A DNA stretch of 5,880 bases, taken from contig CAIXMC010000374.1 of NCBI GenBank assembly GCA_903920405.1, positions 1 through 5,880 of the forward strand. Direction: 5' to 3'. Of the stretch, positions 5,594 to 5,880 are shown piece after piece. The stretch comes from an uncultured beta proteobacterium (GTDB taxonomy: Bacteria > Pseudomonadota > Gammaproteobacteria > Burkholderiales > Burkholderiaceae_C). The position numbers and the translations under genes were made by a program. The number at the start of each line of letters is the position of its first letter. Within the stretch, counting starts at the first letter, position 1. Below the pieces are notes generated by a model. The model had not been told where the DNA came from. It saw only the letters and a list, made by a program, of their open reading frames with translations, and made no database searches.

Positions 5594-5880
5594 TCAATGG
5601 AGCACAGTAATAGCTTCCACGAACGATTTACTGGCTTGTGGAAAGGATCGATGTACAGCTCTTTTTTTAGGCCATTTGCTCATTTTTACCTTGATGACGC
5701 GTGGGTTGATTCGGTTGCGGCGAGAGGGAAGCACTTCTTCAGAAATTTCGGCTTCCCACTTAGGATGTGGTCAGTAATAAGTTCCCCATTTGGCCGTCAG
5801 AGTTGGGAGGCAATGCTAGGCGCAAATCGCGCGGTGTGGCCATGCCACATAAGCGATTTGTAACGACGCAGTGCGCCCAA
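5594..5880 (-). pseudogene. Decayed IS4-family-like transposase, C-terminal remnant (cut by window edge)
   Basis: On the - strand the frame from 5770 down to the TGA at 5594-5596 is open for 58 codons. It reads EEVLPSRRNRINPRVIKVK then MSKWPKKRAVHR, and ends SFVEAITVLH. This pattern, a basic RRNRxNPRVIKxKMSxWxKKR block followed by a short tail ending in a hydrophobic patch, is what I know from the C-termini of IS4-family DDE transposases. In the same frame, TGA at 5771-5773 and TAG at 5816-5818 interrupt the upstream part, which contains WGTYY and LQIAYVA, the latter similar to an IS4 LQIAH segment. It therefore looks dead, possibly also frameshifted. The catalytic DDE residues are not in view. 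Its stop is only 12 bases from the rpsQ stop in convergent orientation, and no terminal inverted repeat was recognised. The assignment is from memory of the family, not a search. Confidence 0.6.
5823..5860. repeat. 38-base interrupted inverted repeat
   Basis: The outer arms CAAATCGC (5823-5830) and GCGATTTG (5853-5860) match perfectly. The inner arms TGTGGC (5835-5840) and GCCACA (5844-5849) also match perfectly, around CAT. An asymmetric internal loop (GCGG against TAA) separates them. GGCGC (5819-5823) and GCGCC (5873-5877) could extend the structure. Neither strand has a T-run after the arms, so it is not a standard terminator. It lies within the transposase remnant. Origin and function are unknown. 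Confidence 0.6.

Noticed and set aside
5582..5603. Small palindrome CCATTCAATGG flanked by GCT/AGC just after rpsQ.
   Set aside because: As RNA it would leave only about three pairs around a usable loop and has no T-run; it could be an insertion footprint, but nothing supports that.
5615..5668. Possible intrinsic terminator for the S10 operon: TTCCAC/GTGGAA repeat and a run of seven T (5662-5668).
   Set aside because: The stem has a 17-base loop and ends 18 bases before the T-run, so the two do not form a working terminator; the T-run is the reverse of Lys codons in the remnant.
5597..5863. 88-codon + strand frame after rpsQ (and another at 5499-5777).
   Set aside because: No family is recognisable, there is no good ribosome binding site, and both lie antisense to the transposase-like segment, which explains the sequence better.

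Overview
The window is a contiguous piece of the bacterial str-S10 ribosomal-protein cluster, all on the + strand. The order is tuf (3' end), rpsJ, rplC, rplD, rplW, rplB, rpsS, rplV, rpsC, rplP, rpmC, rpsQ. It is followed by about 300 bases where rplN, the first gene of the spc operon, would normally be expected. The protein sequences point to a betaproteobacterium of the order Burkholderiales and most resemble the family Comamonadaceae. The clues are L3 beginning [17 protein letters not shown] and ending [12 protein letters not shown]4 with the [17 protein letters not shown] stretch, and S3 with a long tail ending KRVRK...GKGE. This placement comes from remembered family sequences, not from a database search.

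Layout. Bases 1-172 are the last 56 codons of EF-Tu. rpsJ follows after only 9 bases and starts with GTG, so there is no room for an E. coli-type S10 leader ahead of it. Bases 497-661, between rpsJ and rplC, form the only sizeable gap inside the operon. The gap holds a perfect TATAAT box and several inverted repeats, the strongest of which ends 4 bases before the rplC ribosome binding site. From rplC to rpsQ (662-5581) the genes are packed tightly: some overlap by 1, 4 or 14 bases and the rest are separated by 2-16 bases, nearly all with a clear Shine-Dalgarno sequence. This suggests one co-transcribed, translationally coupled unit.

The ten complete genes from rplC to rpsQ, together with rpsJ, encode parts of both subunits. 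L2, L3, L4, L16 and L22 lie around the peptidyl transferase centre and exit tunnel, L23 and L29 at the tunnel exit, and S3, S10, S17 and S19 in the small subunit. All look intact.

Bases 5582-5880 hold no plausible + strand gene. Read on the - strand, they give a 58-codon open segment ending at 5594 that looks like the C-terminal end of an IS4-family transposase (INPRVIKVKMSKWPKKR). In-frame stops lie upstream of it and the window edge cuts it off. It therefore appears to be a decayed insertion-sequence remnant sitting between the S10 and spc blocks. A striking 38-base inverted repeat lies within it (5823-5860).

No previously undescribed gene system is visible. The points most worth a second look are the possible regulatory leader of rplC and the insertion-sequence scar after rpsQ.
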